From NCBI RefSeq assembly GCF_030757795.1, contig NZ_JAUQWH010000076.1, forward strand, positions 1 to 41,031: DNA of 41,031 bases, written 5' to 3'. This document shows, in pieces, positions 31,526-39,421 of the stretch. A program made the translations under genes and the position numbers. This DNA is from Actinoplanes oryzae. Lineage in GTDB: Bacteria > Actinomycetota > Actinomycetes > Mycobacteriales > Micromonosporaceae. The notes under the pieces are model-generated. The model made no database searches, was not told the DNA's origin, and saw nothing but the letters and a program-made list of their open reading frames with translations. Position 1 is the stretch's first letter; every line of letters begins with the position of its first letter.

Positions 31526-32059
31526 ATGACTTACCCGCCGCCGGGTGGAACGCCGGACCCATATCAGCCCCAGCAGCCGTACGGGCAGCAGCCGCCCTCG
31601 TACGACCCGACCGCGCCCTACGGGCAGGACCCCTACGCCTCGCCGTCCAGCGGGGCGCCGTCCAGCGGGCAGCCGTATGGACAGCAGCCGCCCTACGGGG
31701 CCCCGTCGAGCGGCCAGCCTTACGGTGCGCCCTCGAGCGGGCAGCCCTACGGTGCGCCGTCGAGCGGCCCCGCCGGTTACGGGCAGCCCTATCAGCAGCC
31801 CTACCAGCCGGTCGGCGCGCCCACGAACACCATGGCGATCCTGAGCCTGGTGTTCGCCTTCGTGTTCCCGATCGCCGGGATCATCATGGGCCACGTCGCG
31901 AAGAAGCAGATGCGCACCACCGGCGAGTCCGGCGACGGCCTCGCCACCGCCGGCCTGTGGCTCAGCTACATCTTCACCGGGCTGGGTGTGCTCGTGTGCA
32001 TCGGCTACGTGATCCTCGGCGTCGTCGCCTTCAACACGAGCGGCAGCACGTCCTACTGA
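31526..32059 (+). CDS. DUF4190 membrane protein with PYG/GAPSSGQ repeats
   Basis: The first 100 residues of this 177-aa protein are Pro/Gln/Tyr/Gly/Ser-rich, with four near-perfect GAPSSG repeats followed by QPYG or a variant. The DUF4190 module follows (TNTMAILSLVFAFVFPIAGI, GHVAKKQMRTTGESGDGLA, TAGLWLSYIFTGLGVLV), i.e. two membrane helices joined by a basic loop. The function is unknown. ATG at 31526 has AGGAGG 9 nt upstream. A paralogue lies at 33690. A terminator hairpin follows at 32108. Confidence 0.88.
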   Translation: MTYPPPGGTPDPYQPQQPYGQQPPSYDPTAPYGQDPYASPSSGAPSSGQPYGQQPPYGAPSSGQPYGAPSSGQPYGAPSSGPAGYGQPYQQPYQPVGAPTNTMAILSLVFAFVFPIAGIIMGHVAKKQMRTTGESGDGLATAGLWLSYIFTGLGVLVCIGYVILGVVAFNTSGSTSY

Positions 32060-32107
32060 CCTGCGGCGCCTCTCGCTGAGAGCACCTTCGCACGGCAGAC
32101 CGACGCA

Positions 32108-32145
32108 CGGCGCCCGGTGGACTCGATCCGCCGGGCGCCGTTTGT
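32108..32145 (+). terminator. Intrinsic terminator of the first DUF4190 gene
   Basis: CGGCGCCCGG and CCGGGCGCCG form a perfect 10-bp stem with a 13-nt loop, followed directly by TTTGT. Confidence 0.75.
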
Positions 32146-32254
32146 ATCCTGCGTCGCCGCCTTCGGCCTCACCGACTTCCGCCAGCCGCCGGGCGCCGCT
32201 TGTGTGCCGGCCGACGCTTGTCCCGGCCGCCGGGCGCCGCTTGTGTGCCGGCCG
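32129..32254. repeat. Repeats of a CCGCCGGGCGCCGCTTGTGT unit
   Basis: Two copies, 29 bp identical, start at 32185 and 32226 (period 41 bp). A diverged copy starts near 32129 and shares its first half with the right arm of the terminator hairpin. It seems the terminator sequence was duplicated into the spacer. Confidence 0.65.
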
Positions 32255-32334
32255 CCGGGAGTGGGCTTCCGGCCGGGTCGCTCGGGCGCCACTTCGTGTC
32301 CAGCGCCGCGCTTCGGGTCCGGATCACCCCGGCG

Positions 32335-32470
32335 ACCTTGGGGCCCGGGTCAGCGACAGCCTCGGGCGCCGACGACCTCGGGGTCCCGGTCAGCGACGGC
32401 CTCGGGCGCGCCGGCGGCATTGGGGCCCGGGTCAGCAACGGCCTCGGGCGCGCCGGCGACCCTGCACGAG
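32335..32470. repeat. Three imperfect 40-42-bp tandem repeats
   Basis: A unit containing CCCGGTCAGCGACGGCCTCG occurs with its GTCAGC core at about 32350, 32390 and 32432. The copies end near GGGCGCGCCGGCGAC. No gene is supported in 32146-32600; frames through it are repeat-driven Pro/Ala/Gly strings. Confidence 0.65.
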
Positions 32471-32600
32471 GGGCCCGTGCTGGGCCTGCACCGCGCCGGA
32501 GCTCGTACTCGGTCCAGGAACCATGCGCGCCGGCATCCGGGGGCTCACGGACGCTGGTGCCGCCGTCGGGCGCGAACCCGGCCCGCGCGGGGGCCTGCGG

Positions 32601-33575
32601 TCAGCGGAACTCGGCCTCGCGCACGCTGTTGCCGCCGTCGACCACGAGCATCTGGCCGGTGATGTAGGAGGCGGCGGGCGAGCAGAGGAAGGCGATCGCC
32701 GCCGCCACCTCGTCGGGGGTGCCGGGGCGGCCGATCGGGGTGCCGAGGCCCTGCTTGATCTCGGTGACGGTCGAGGCCGCGGTGTAGATGGTGCCCGGGG
32801 CGACGCAGTTGACGTTGATGCCGTCCGCGACGAGCTCCATGGCCAGAGCGCGGGTGAGGCCGACGACGCCGGACTTGGCCGCCGCGTAGGCCGCCTCGGT
32901 CGGGAGGGCGTTGATCGGGCCGGCCGTGGCGGCGAGGTTGACGATGCGGCCCCAGCCCCGCTCGGACATGCCGCCGACGAAGGCCCGGCTGCACAGGAAC
33001 GCCGTGCTGAGGTTCCTGTCGATCTCCGCGCGCCACTCGTCGTAGGTGAGCTGGGCGACGGGGCGCAGGATCTCGGGGCTCGTCCTGCTGGCCAGGCCGG
33101 CGTTGTTGACGAGCACCTGGACGTCGCCGAGGGAGTCGGCGACGGCGTCGGCGAGGGCACCGACCTCCGCCTCGTCGGTGAGGTCGGCGACGAAGCCGGT
33201 GACGCCCAGCTCGGTGGCGCGCTCGTGGATGCGGCGGGTGGTGGAGACGATCGCCACCCGGGCGCCGAGGTCGCGGAGCCGGCGCGCGGTCGCGTACCCG
33301 ATGCCGTCGGGGCTGCCCGCGCCCGTGACCAGGGCGACCTTGCCGTCCAGGCGGCCGGTCACGGGGGCTTCCTCGGCCTGCTCGGCCGGGTCGTCCGCGC
33401 CCTCGGGGCCGGGGCCGGAGACTCCGGCGAGGCGGGAGACGGCGTCGGCGAGCCCCGTCGCGGCGGCTGCCGGGCCCGGTGCCGGGAGCACGGCGATGTC
33501 CGGTTCGGGGGCGGCGAGGGGCTCGGCCGCCGCGGCGAAACCGCGCGCGGAGTCGGTACGGGCGTCGTAGACCAT
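32601..33575 (-). CDS. Short-chain dehydrogenase/reductase with N-terminal extension
   Basis: This 324-aa protein has about 72 Ala/Pro/Glu-rich residues, then a classical SDR: ALVTGAGSPDGIG (cofactor loop), VADLTDEAEV, VLVNNAGLAS, YAAAKSG (Tyr-x3-Lys) and ITGQMLVVDGGNS. The catalytic Ser position, 13 residues before the Tyr, appears to be Thr (VNLAATAG), which is less common. NAD(P)-dependent oxidoreduction of an unknown substrate is expected. ATG at 33575 has GGAGG 7 nt upstream, so the extension is probably real; a core-only start (GTG near 33360) lacks such a site. Confidence 0.88.
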   Translation of the reverse strand: MVYDARTDSARGFAAAAEPLAAPEPDIAVLPAPGPAAAATGLADAVSRLAGVSGPGPEGADDPAEQAEEAPVTGRLDGKVALVTGAGSPDGIGYATARRLRDLGARVAIVSTTRRIHERATELGVTGFVADLTDEAEVGALADAVADSLGDVQVLVNNAGLASRTSPEILRPVAQLTYDEWRAEIDRNLSTAFLCSRAFVGGMSERGWGRIVNLAATAGPINALPTEAAYAAAKSGVVGLTRALAMELVADGINVNCVAPGTIYTAASTVTEIKQGLGTPIGRPGTPDEVAAAIAFLCSPAASYITGQMLVVDGGNSVREAEFR

Positions 33576-33689
33576 GCGGCGATCCTCCCCAATCCCAGGC
33601 GGCGGGGCAAACATCGGCCGGACGTGGCGGCCCGGCGATGACGGCGTCTTCTACGCTGGAGGGCCGGAACCGCTGCGGAAGGAGACTCC

Positions 33690-34223
33690 GTGACCCATCC
33701 GCCGACCCCCGACGAGCAGGGCGCCTACCCACCCCCGGCAGACCCGCCGATCCAGGCCTACCGGCCGCCTTCCCCGCCGCAGCCGCCGTACGGGATCCCG
33801 TCGCAGCCGCCGTTCGGCACGGTCCCGCAGCCGCAGCGGAGCCAGGACCCGCCGCCCTACTACGCGCAGGGCCCGTCGACGCCCTATCCGCTGCCGCCGG
33901 CCTTCCAGGAGCAGCCGGCCCCGCAGCAGTACGCCGCCTACTCCCCGTTCCACCAGCCCCGCGCCACGAACGGGATGGCCATCGCCTCGCTCGTCGTGTC
34001 GTGCCTGGCGGTCGCGGGGCTGTGCGTGTGGGGCTTCGGCGGACTGTTCGGCCTGGTCGGCGCGATTCTCGGGCACGTGGCCCGCAAGCGGATCACGGTC
34101 TCCGGCGAGGCCGGGGCGGGGCTCGCCCTGGCCGGGATCATCGTCGGCTGGGTGGTCACCGGCATCGCCCTCGTCGCCGGGATCGGCCTGGTCGCCCTGA
34201 TCGCCACCGACCCGACCGTCTGA
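33690..34223 (+). CDS. DUF4190 membrane protein (paralogue)
   Basis: This 177-aa protein has the same architecture as the protein at 31526: a Pro/Gln/Tyr-rich N-terminal half (PPYGIPSQPPFG and similar), then NGMAIASLVVSCLAVAGLCV, GHVARKRITVSGEAGAGLAL and AGIIVGWVVTGIALVAGIG, the two-helix DUF4190 unit. The repeats are less regular than in the paralogue. GTG at 33690 has GGAG 6-7 nt upstream. It diverges from the SDR gene. Confidence 0.88.
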   Translation: MTHPPTPDEQGAYPPPADPPIQAYRPPSPPQPPYGIPSQPPFGTVPQPQRSQDPPPYYAQGPSTPYPLPPAFQEQPAPQQYAAYSPFHQPRATNGMAIASLVVSCLAVAGLCVWGFGGLFGLVGAILGHVARKRITVSGEAGAGLALAGIIVGWVVTGIALVAGIGLVALIATDPTV

Positions 34224-34237
34224 CCGAGCCCGGCAGC

Positions 34238-34894
34238 TCACCCACCCGGCGGCGGCGAAGGCGGCACGGCCGGCGAAGACAACCTGCTGGGCGAAGACGA
34301 CACGGCCGGCGAAGACGCCACGCCCGGCACGTCGGCGGTGGCCAGCGGCACCACCGGCCCCTCGGCGACGAAGATCAGGGGAGCCGTCGAGCCATAGCGT
34401 CCGAGCAGCGCCGCCCGGGCCAGCGGCACGTCCGGAGCGCCGACCTCCACCCCCGCGCCGTCGTGCCGGGCGGCGACCGTGCTGATCGCCACACCCCGGG
34501 CGGTCCAGTCGGGCAGGTCGGCGACCAGGCGATCGTGCCAGCCGGTGAGCTCCCGCAGGCTGTGACCGGCGTCGCGGACCACGACGCAGGTCTTCCCGGC
34601 GACCTGCCGGACGAAGTCGTCGAACGCGGCGTCGGGCACCCGGTGGACGATCGCCCGGACGTTCTGCTGATCCACCTCGAGCCCCGCGAAGCTGGCGGCG
34701 TGCTCGGCGCGGCCGCCCGACTCGATGCGGGCCATGACGGCTTCCAGGTCGGGCGGGGTGGCGGGCAGCACGTGCCGGCCCATGGTCACGGTGACGGGGG
34801 TGCGCGCGAACTCGCACCCCGCGGTCGCCCAGCCGCCGGTCATGAGCGCCGCCCCGAGGAGGACGGCCCGGAGCGGAGATCGACACCAATGCAT
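34238..34894 (-). CDS. Putative lipoprotein of unknown function
   Basis: This 218-aa protein has a basic, hydrophobic signal peptide and a lipobox-like GWATAGC around residue 23-27, predicting export and lipid attachment. The body contains EHAASFAGLEVDQQNVRAIV, DFVRQVAGKTCVVVRDAGHS, HDRLVADLPDWTARGVAIST and LIFVAEGPVVPLA; I recognise no domain. A Ser/Pro-rich tail (about 188-218) ends the protein. ATG at 34894 is preceded by a GGGGGG-containing purine run. Its stop is 14 nt from the convergent DUF4190 gene. Confidence 0.7.
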   Translation of the reverse strand: MHWCRSPLRAVLLGAALMTGGWATAGCEFARTPVTVTMGRHVLPATPPDLEAVMARIESGGRAEHAASFAGLEVDQQNVRAIVHRVPDAAFDDFVRQVAGKTCVVVRDAGHSLRELTGWHDRLVADLPDWTARGVAISTVAARHDGAGVEVGAPDVPLARAALLGRYGSTAPLIFVAEGPVVPLATADVPGVASSPAVSSSPSRLSSPAVPPSPPPGG

Positions 34895-34950
34895 CGCATC
34901 CCCCCTCTCTACCGCGCGGGACGCCCGCACGCCAAGGGATCAACGGGCGA

Positions 34951-35865
34951 TCAGGCGGGCTCGGGCACCGGCGCCGGGCGGCGCGCCGCGGCCAGGATCA
35001 CCACGAGCACCCCGGCGACCAGGAGCGCGAGGCCGGGCAGGGCCGAGGCGCGCGGCTCCTGTCCGAGCCACAGCCAGGCGAGCAGCGCCGCCCCCGGCAC
35101 CTCGAGCAGGACCAGCACACTGACGGTGGTCGCCGGCACCCGGTGCAGCGCGTAGTTGAACATCGAGTGCCCGAGCAGCTGCGCCCCGGCCACGATGGCC
35201 AGGATGGCCAACCAGGTGTGGGGGTCGTACCCGGTGAGCGGCACGCCGGCGGCGAGGCAGACCACGAGCAGCAGCACGGCGCAGGTGCCGTAGCAGACCC
35301 AGGTGTACGTGGTCGTGCTCAGCCGCGCCCGCGCCCGTTCCCCGAAGAGCGTGTAGACCGCGGCCGCCATCGCCCCGGCCAGCGCGAGCGCGTCGGCGAG
35401 GACGGCCCGGGCGGAGACTCCCACGTCCGCTCCGGTGGCCCAGGCGACCCCGGCGACCGCGAGGGCGATGCCGGCCCAGCCGAGGCGGGTGGGCGTACCC
35501 GTGGGGGTCTTGGTCAGGACCGCCAGCAGGCCCTGCCAGACCGGCTGGGTGGCGACGAGGGCGGTCGCGGTGGCGACCGAGCCCAGCTGCACGCTCGGCA
35601 TCCACGTGGCGAAGTGCACAGCAAGGGCCACCCCCGCCAGTACGCCGAACCGCCCGGCCGGCCCCCGCAGCGCCCCCAGCTCGTGGCGGCGCGGCCCGGC
35701 CGTGATCGGGGACAGCGCCACGAAGGCGATGCCGTTGCGCCAGAAGGCCACGGCCAGGGCGGGAGCCGCCGCGAAGGCGATCAGCGGGGCCGACGAGGAG
35801 ACCGCCAGCACGGCGACTGCCAGGGCGCCCGTGGTCAGGACTACGGGCGTTGAGCGCATATTCAT
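34951..35865 (-). CDS. EamA/DMT family transporter (RhaT-like)
   Basis: This 304-aa protein has ten predicted helices in two EamA repeats: APLIAFAAAPALAVAFWRN, HFATWMPSVQLGSVATATAL and TQPVWQGLLAVL in the first, LAGAMAAAVYTLFGERARAR and ATTVSVLVLLEVPGAALLAW in the second. The family exports small metabolites or amino acids; the substrate is unknown. It ends 57 nt upstream of the lipoprotein gene on the same strand and diverges from the HAD gene. Confidence 0.9.
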   Translation of the reverse strand: MNMRSTPVVLTTGALAVAVLAVSSSAPLIAFAAAPALAVAFWRNGIAFVALSPITAGPRRHELGALRGPAGRFGVLAGVALAVHFATWMPSVQLGSVATATALVATQPVWQGLLAVLTKTPTGTPTRLGWAGIALAVAGVAWATGADVGVSARAVLADALALAGAMAAAVYTLFGERARARLSTTTYTWVCYGTCAVLLLVVCLAAGVPLTGYDPHTWLAILAIVAGAQLLGHSMFNYALHRVPATTVSVLVLLEVPGAALLAWLWLGQEPRASALPGLALLVAGVLVVILAAARRPAPVPEPA

Positions 35866-35989
35866 CCCTCGTCGTCGCTTGTTGCGCCTGAGAACGTCAC
35901 AGTTTGTCGATCCGGGTTGAGCGGAAAGTAAGCGTGTCGTTACGCTCGCCGTCGATATCCCTTAGTCAATGCCCCTGGAGGGTGAATCC

Positions 35990-36691
35990 GTGTTGCCCGC
36001 GTACCAAGCGGTGCTCTTCGACTTCTTCGGCACGCTGACCCGGTCCGTCCGGCGCGGGCCGCAACATGCCGAGATCGCCCGTGCCCTGGGGTGCGACCCC
36101 GAGGCCGTGCTCAACGTGCTGGACCGCACCTTCCAGGTCCGCGCCCGCGGCCAGTTCGGCTCCGCCGAGGCCACCCTACGATGGGTCACCGAGCAGGCCG
36201 GGGGCAGCCCGCGCCCGGCCCAGCTGCAGGCCGCGGTGCCCGCCCGGGTCAACGCCCTCAAGGCGGACACCGAGCTGCGGGCCGACGCCGAGCCGGTGCT
36301 GCGCCAGCTCAAGCGCCGGGGGCTGCGCACGGCCGTCATCAGCGACTGCACCCACGAGCTTCCCGCGTTCCTGCCCAGCATGCCGATCGCTCCCCTGCTG
36401 GACGAGAAGATCTTCTCGGTCGAGGTGGGGCGCTGCAAGCCGGACCCGGAGATCTACCTCGAGGCCTGCTGGCGCCTGCGCGTGGCGCCGGAGGACTGCC
36501 TCTACGTCGGCGACGGCGGCAGCCGCGAGCTGACCGGCGCGGCCGCGGTCGGCATGACCCCGGTCCGCCTGGCCGCGCCGGACCTCGGCGACCACCTGGT
36601 CTTCGACCGCGACGACGACTTCGCCGGCCTGAGCGTCCCGTCCCTGACCGCGCTGCTCGAGCTGCTGGACCGGGTGCCCGCCTTGATCTGA
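35990..36691 (+). CDS. HAD-superfamily hydrolase with DxF variant nucleophile motif
   Basis: This 233-aa protein has the HAD motifs FDFFGTLT (nucleophile Asp), VISDCTHE (motif II), the CKPDPEIY Lys (motif III) and YVGDGGSREL (motif IV). The residue two after the nucleophile, normally the acid/base Asp of phosphatases, is Phe, so activity may resemble haloacid-dehalogenase-type members or be reduced. GTG at 35990 is chosen because GGAGGG lies 7 nt upstream; ATG at 35969 in frame is an alternative. The next gene follows after 25 nt. Confidence 0.87.
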   Translation: MLPAYQAVLFDFFGTLTRSVRRGPQHAEIARALGCDPEAVLNVLDRTFQVRARGQFGSAEATLRWVTEQAGGSPRPAQLQAAVPARVNALKADTELRADAEPVLRQLKRRGLRTAVISDCTHELPAFLPSMPIAPLLDEKIFSVEVGRCKPDPEIYLEACWRLRVAPEDCLYVGDGGSRELTGAAAVGMTPVRLAAPDLGDHLVFDRDDDFAGLSVPSLTALLELLDRVPALI

Positions 36692-36716
36692 GCGGGCGAG
36701 CTGCGAGGATGAGGAC

Positions 36717-37217
36717 GTGACGACCGAGCTGGTGGCCGAGGCGATCAAGAAGGCCGGCATCGCGTGGGTCGGCGTGGGCGACGCTCCCGCGCGCGGCCTG
36801 TGGGTGCTGCCGCTCGACGGCTCGCTGATCGTGCTGAGCGGGCCGGGCGAGCAGGCCGCGCCCGGACTGGCCGAGGCCACGACCGCCCAGGTGCGGCTGC
36901 GCGGCGACCACGGCGGCCTCATCGTGATCCTCGACACGCGCGTGGAGCGCCTCACCCCGGGCAGCGAGGCCTGGGACGAGGTCGCCCCGCAGCTGGCGGC
37001 CAAGCGGCTCAACGCGCGGGGCTCGGCCGAGGAGCAGGTCGCCCGCTGGGCCGAGACGGGCTGCGCCGTGGTGCGTCTCACTCCCGCCGAGCAGCCGCCG
37101 ATCGCCGGAGCGGACCTCCCGGACCAGTCGCAGGCCGCCCCGCCGCGCGAGACCCCGGCGCGGGTCACGGTCCGTCGCCCGTTCCGCCTTCATCGGGTAC
37201 GCAAGAAGAAGCGCTAA
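36717..37217 (+). CDS. Conserved hypothetical, possibly split-barrel (PNPOx-like) protein
   Basis: This 166-aa protein contains SLIVLSGPGEQ, AQVRLRGDHGGLIVILDTRV, then LTPGSEAWDEVAPQLAAKRL and WAETGCAVVRLTP. The pattern resembles flavin/F420 split-barrel proteins that read a nucleotide-binding strand pair followed by 'DTRVERLTPGS...AKRLN'; this is inference. The tail is strongly basic (HRVRKKKR). It follows the HAD gene by 25 nt, probably as an operon, and its TAA overlaps the stop of convergent phzF by 2 bp. Confidence 0.7.
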   Translation: MTTELVAEAIKKAGIAWVGVGDAPARGLWVLPLDGSLIVLSGPGEQAAPGLAEATTAQVRLRGDHGGLIVILDTRVERLTPGSEAWDEVAPQLAAKRLNARGSAEEQVARWAETGCAVVRLTPAEQPPIAGADLPDQSQAAPPRETPARVTVRRPFRLHRVRKKKR

Positions 37218-38092
37218 CCCACGAAAGGCGGCACGAGCATCTCGCCCCGGGCGATCGGCACCACGTGCCCGGCGACCGTGGCCGACCGGGCGACCCCGGC
37301 AGCCGCCGTGACCGTGCACTTGAGCAGCGACGGGCGCTGGATCTCGTACCCCTGGTGGACGGTGTAAGCGGTCGTCCCCTCCGCCGGGAGCAAGCCGTTG
37401 GCCACGAGCCACACCCCGAGGCCGAGCGCCGCCGACCCGGTCGCCGGGTCCTCGGGCACGCCGGAGCCGGGCGCGAAGACCCGGGCATAGGCCGTCCGGG
37501 TCCCCTCGTCCCAGGAGAAGACACTCAGGTCACCGATGCCGGCGGCGACGGCCGGGCCCGGCTCGACGGTCGTGCGGGCCAGCGCCCGGCGATGCACCCG
37601 CAGGTACGCGAACTCGAGCCCGCACCCCGCGAACCCCGGCGTGGTGCCCTCTCCCGCATAGTCGTCGCCGGCGAGCCCGGCCACCCCCAGCAGCGCCTCG
37701 GGGTCGAGCTCGTCGCCGAGTGCCGGGGCGCCGCCGGTCAGCGTCGCCGAGTCGTCGTCCGCGACCACGATCGGCAGCAGCCCGGCGCCGCACTCCTGGA
37801 CGAGGGGGCCCGTGGCGGCGAGCCCACGGCGTACATAGGTGACGGCCGCGCCGACGCTGGGGTGACCGGCGAACGGCAGCTCCGCCACGGGGGTGAAGAT
37901 CCGCGCCCGGTACGTGGCCTCGATGTCGGAGGGCGGCAGCACGAACACCGTCTCGGACAGGTTGAACTCGCGCGCCAGCGCCTGCATCTGGTCCCCGGCC
38001 AGGCCCTCGGCGCCGAAGACGACGGCCAGCGGGTTGCCCGCGAAGGGGCGGTCGGTGAAGACGTCCACGATTTCGTACGCCACGGTAGACAT
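37214..38092 (-). CDS. PhzF family isomerase/epimerase-like protein
   Basis: This 292-aa protein has the PhzF/diaminopimelate-epimerase-fold signatures: VDVFTDRPFAGNPLAVVF, FNLSETVFVLP with the catalytic Glu, LPFAGHPSVGAAVTY, and FAPGSGVPEDPATGSAALGL. No phenazine genes are nearby, so a general isomerase role is more likely; the substrate is unknown. ATG at 38092 follows TAGGTT (38104-38099) by 6 nt with no Shine-Dalgarno. Confidence 0.92.
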   Translation of the reverse strand: MSTVAYEIVDVFTDRPFAGNPLAVVFGAEGLAGDQMQALAREFNLSETVFVLPPSDIEATYRARIFTPVAELPFAGHPSVGAAVTYVRRGLAATGPLVQECGAGLLPIVVADDDSATLTGGAPALGDELDPEALLGVAGLAGDDYAGEGTTPGFAGCGLEFAYLRVHRRALARTTVEPGPAVAAGIGDLSVFSWDEGTRTAYARVFAPGSGVPEDPATGSAALGLGVWLVANGLLPAEGTTAYTVHQGYEIQRPSLLKCTVTAAAGVARSATVAGHVVPIARGEMLVPPFVG

Positions 38093-38098
38093 GCCCCG

Positions 38099-38119
38099 AA
38101 CCTAGCCGCCGCCTACGCT
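38099..38119. promoter_or_regulatory. Very compact divergent leaderless promoters
   Basis: TAGGTT on the minus strand (38104-38099) and TACGCT on the plus strand (38114-38119) each sit 6 nt from a start codon (38092 and 38126) and only 9 bp from each other. Each promoter's -35 zone would overlap the other's -10 and coding start. Confidence 0.5.
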
Positions 38120-38125
38120 GGGGGC

Positions 38126-39421
38126 GTGACCATGGGGACGAGGGTTTTTCTGGCGCGGCTGGCCGCGCTGCCGGTGTTCGACCCCAACGGCGACCGGGTG
38201 GGCCGGGTCCGCGACGCCGTGGTGCGGCTGCGCACCACCAACAGACCCCCGCAGGTGGTGGGCCTGGTGGCGGAGATGGCCCTGCGCCGGCGCATCTTCC
38301 TGCCCATCGGCCGGGTCACGTCGATGGACGCCGAGGCGGTCGTGCTCAGCACCGGCACCCTCAACCTGCGCCGGTTCGAGAAGCGCCCCAACGAGCTGCT
38401 CGTGCTGGAGAACCTGCTGGACAGGCGGGTCACCATCGAGCCGGAGGACGGCGAGGCCCCGGCCAAGGCCGGCATGATCGTCGACCTCGGCATGGACCTC
38501 AACCGCAACAACGAGTGGCTGATCACCCGGGTCGCCGTGCGGGACATCAGCGGGCGGCTGGGCCGGCGCGGGCACACCTATCAGGTCGACTACGACCGGG
38601 TGCGGGGCATGGTCGGGCCCACCGACACGCAGGGCAACGCCAACCTGGTCGCGCTGCTGGAGCAGATGCGCCCGGCCGACATGGCGAACGCGCTGCAGGA
38701 CCTTCCCGACGCCCGGCGCAACCAGGTGGCGGCGGAGCTGAGCGACCGGACGCTGGCCGACGTGCTCGAGGAGCTGCCCGAGCACGACCAGGTGGAGATC
38801 CTGGTCCAGCTCGACCGGGAGCGCGCCGCGGACGTCCTCGAGCGGATGGACCCGGACGACGCCGCCGACCTGCTCGCCGAGCTGCCCAAGGCGGAGCAGG
38901 CGATCCTGCTCGACCTCATGGAGCCCGAGGAGGCGGCACCGGTACGCCAGCTGATGAGCTACACCCCCGGCACGGCCGGCTCGGTCATGACCTCGGAGCC
39001 GGTGATCATGACGCCGGACAGCACGGTGGCCGAGGCCCTCGCCCGCATCCGCGAGCCCGAGCTCTCCCCTGTGATCGCCGCCCAAGTTTTCGTCGCCCGT
39101 GCACCCTCGGCCACCCCGAGCGGGAAGTATCTGGGCATGGTCCACTTCCAGCGCCTCCTGCGGGAGCCACCGGCCTCGATCCTGGGCGGCCTCATCGAGA
39201 AGGACATCGATCCCCTCCGGCCGGAGACGGGGCTGACCGAGATCACCAGGCGGATGGCGACCTACGACATGGTCGCGATGCCGGTGGTCGACAGCACCTT
39301 CCGGCTGGTGGGCGCGGTCACCGTCGACGACGTGCTCGACCACAGCCTGCCCCGCGACTGGCGCGACCGTGACGTCGCCGACGAGGACCCGGTCGGCATC
39401 CTGCCGGGGGCCGAGCGATGA
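38126..39421 (+). CDS. Soluble PRC-like / MgtE-N / CBS-domain protein
   Basis: This 431-aa protein has a PRC-barrel-like N-terminal half (RVGRVRDAVVRLRTTNRPPQ and AKAGMIVDLGMDLNRNNEWL), an MgtE N-terminal superhelix (about 170-280; LADVLEELPEHDQVEILVQL and DAADLLAELP), then two CBS domains (about 290-415; GSVMTSEPVIMTPDSTVAEAL and VGAVTVDDVLDH). The Mg2+-channel membrane domain of true MgtE is absent, so it is a cytosolic nucleotide/Mg2+ sensor at most. GTG at 38126 lies 6 nt after TACGCT. Its stop overlaps the DUF1003 start (ATGA). Confidence 0.9.
   Translation: MTMGTRVFLARLAALPVFDPNGDRVGRVRDAVVRLRTTNRPPQVVGLVAEMALRRRIFLPIGRVTSMDAEAVVLSTGTLNLRRFEKRPNELLVLENLLDRRVTIEPEDGEAPAKAGMIVDLGMDLNRNNEWLITRVAVRDISGRLGRRGHTYQVDYDRVRGMVGPTDTQGNANLVALLEQMRPADMANALQDLPDARRNQVAAELSDRTLADVLEELPEHDQVEILVQLDRERAADVLERMDPDDAADLLAELPKAEQAILLDLMEPEEAAPVRQLMSYTPGTAGSVMTSEPVIMTPDSTVAEALARIREPELSPVIAAQVFVARAPSATPSGKYLGMVHFQRLLREPPASILGGLIEKDIDPLRPETGLTEITRRMATYDMVAMPVVDSTFRLVGAVTVDDVLDHSLPRDWRDRDVADEDPVGILPGAER

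Noticed and set aside
32117..32662. Plus-strand reading frames of 150-180 aa in the spacer before the SDR gene.
   Set aside because: They are built from the tandem repeats, have no supported start and overlap the SDR 3' end.
37214..38092. Phenazine biosynthesis locus.
   Set aside because: PhzF-fold proteins are widespread, and no other phenazine gene is in the window.
38126..39421. Magnesium transporter MgtE.
   Set aside because: The membrane channel domain is absent; only the cytosolic MgtE-N and CBS parts are present.
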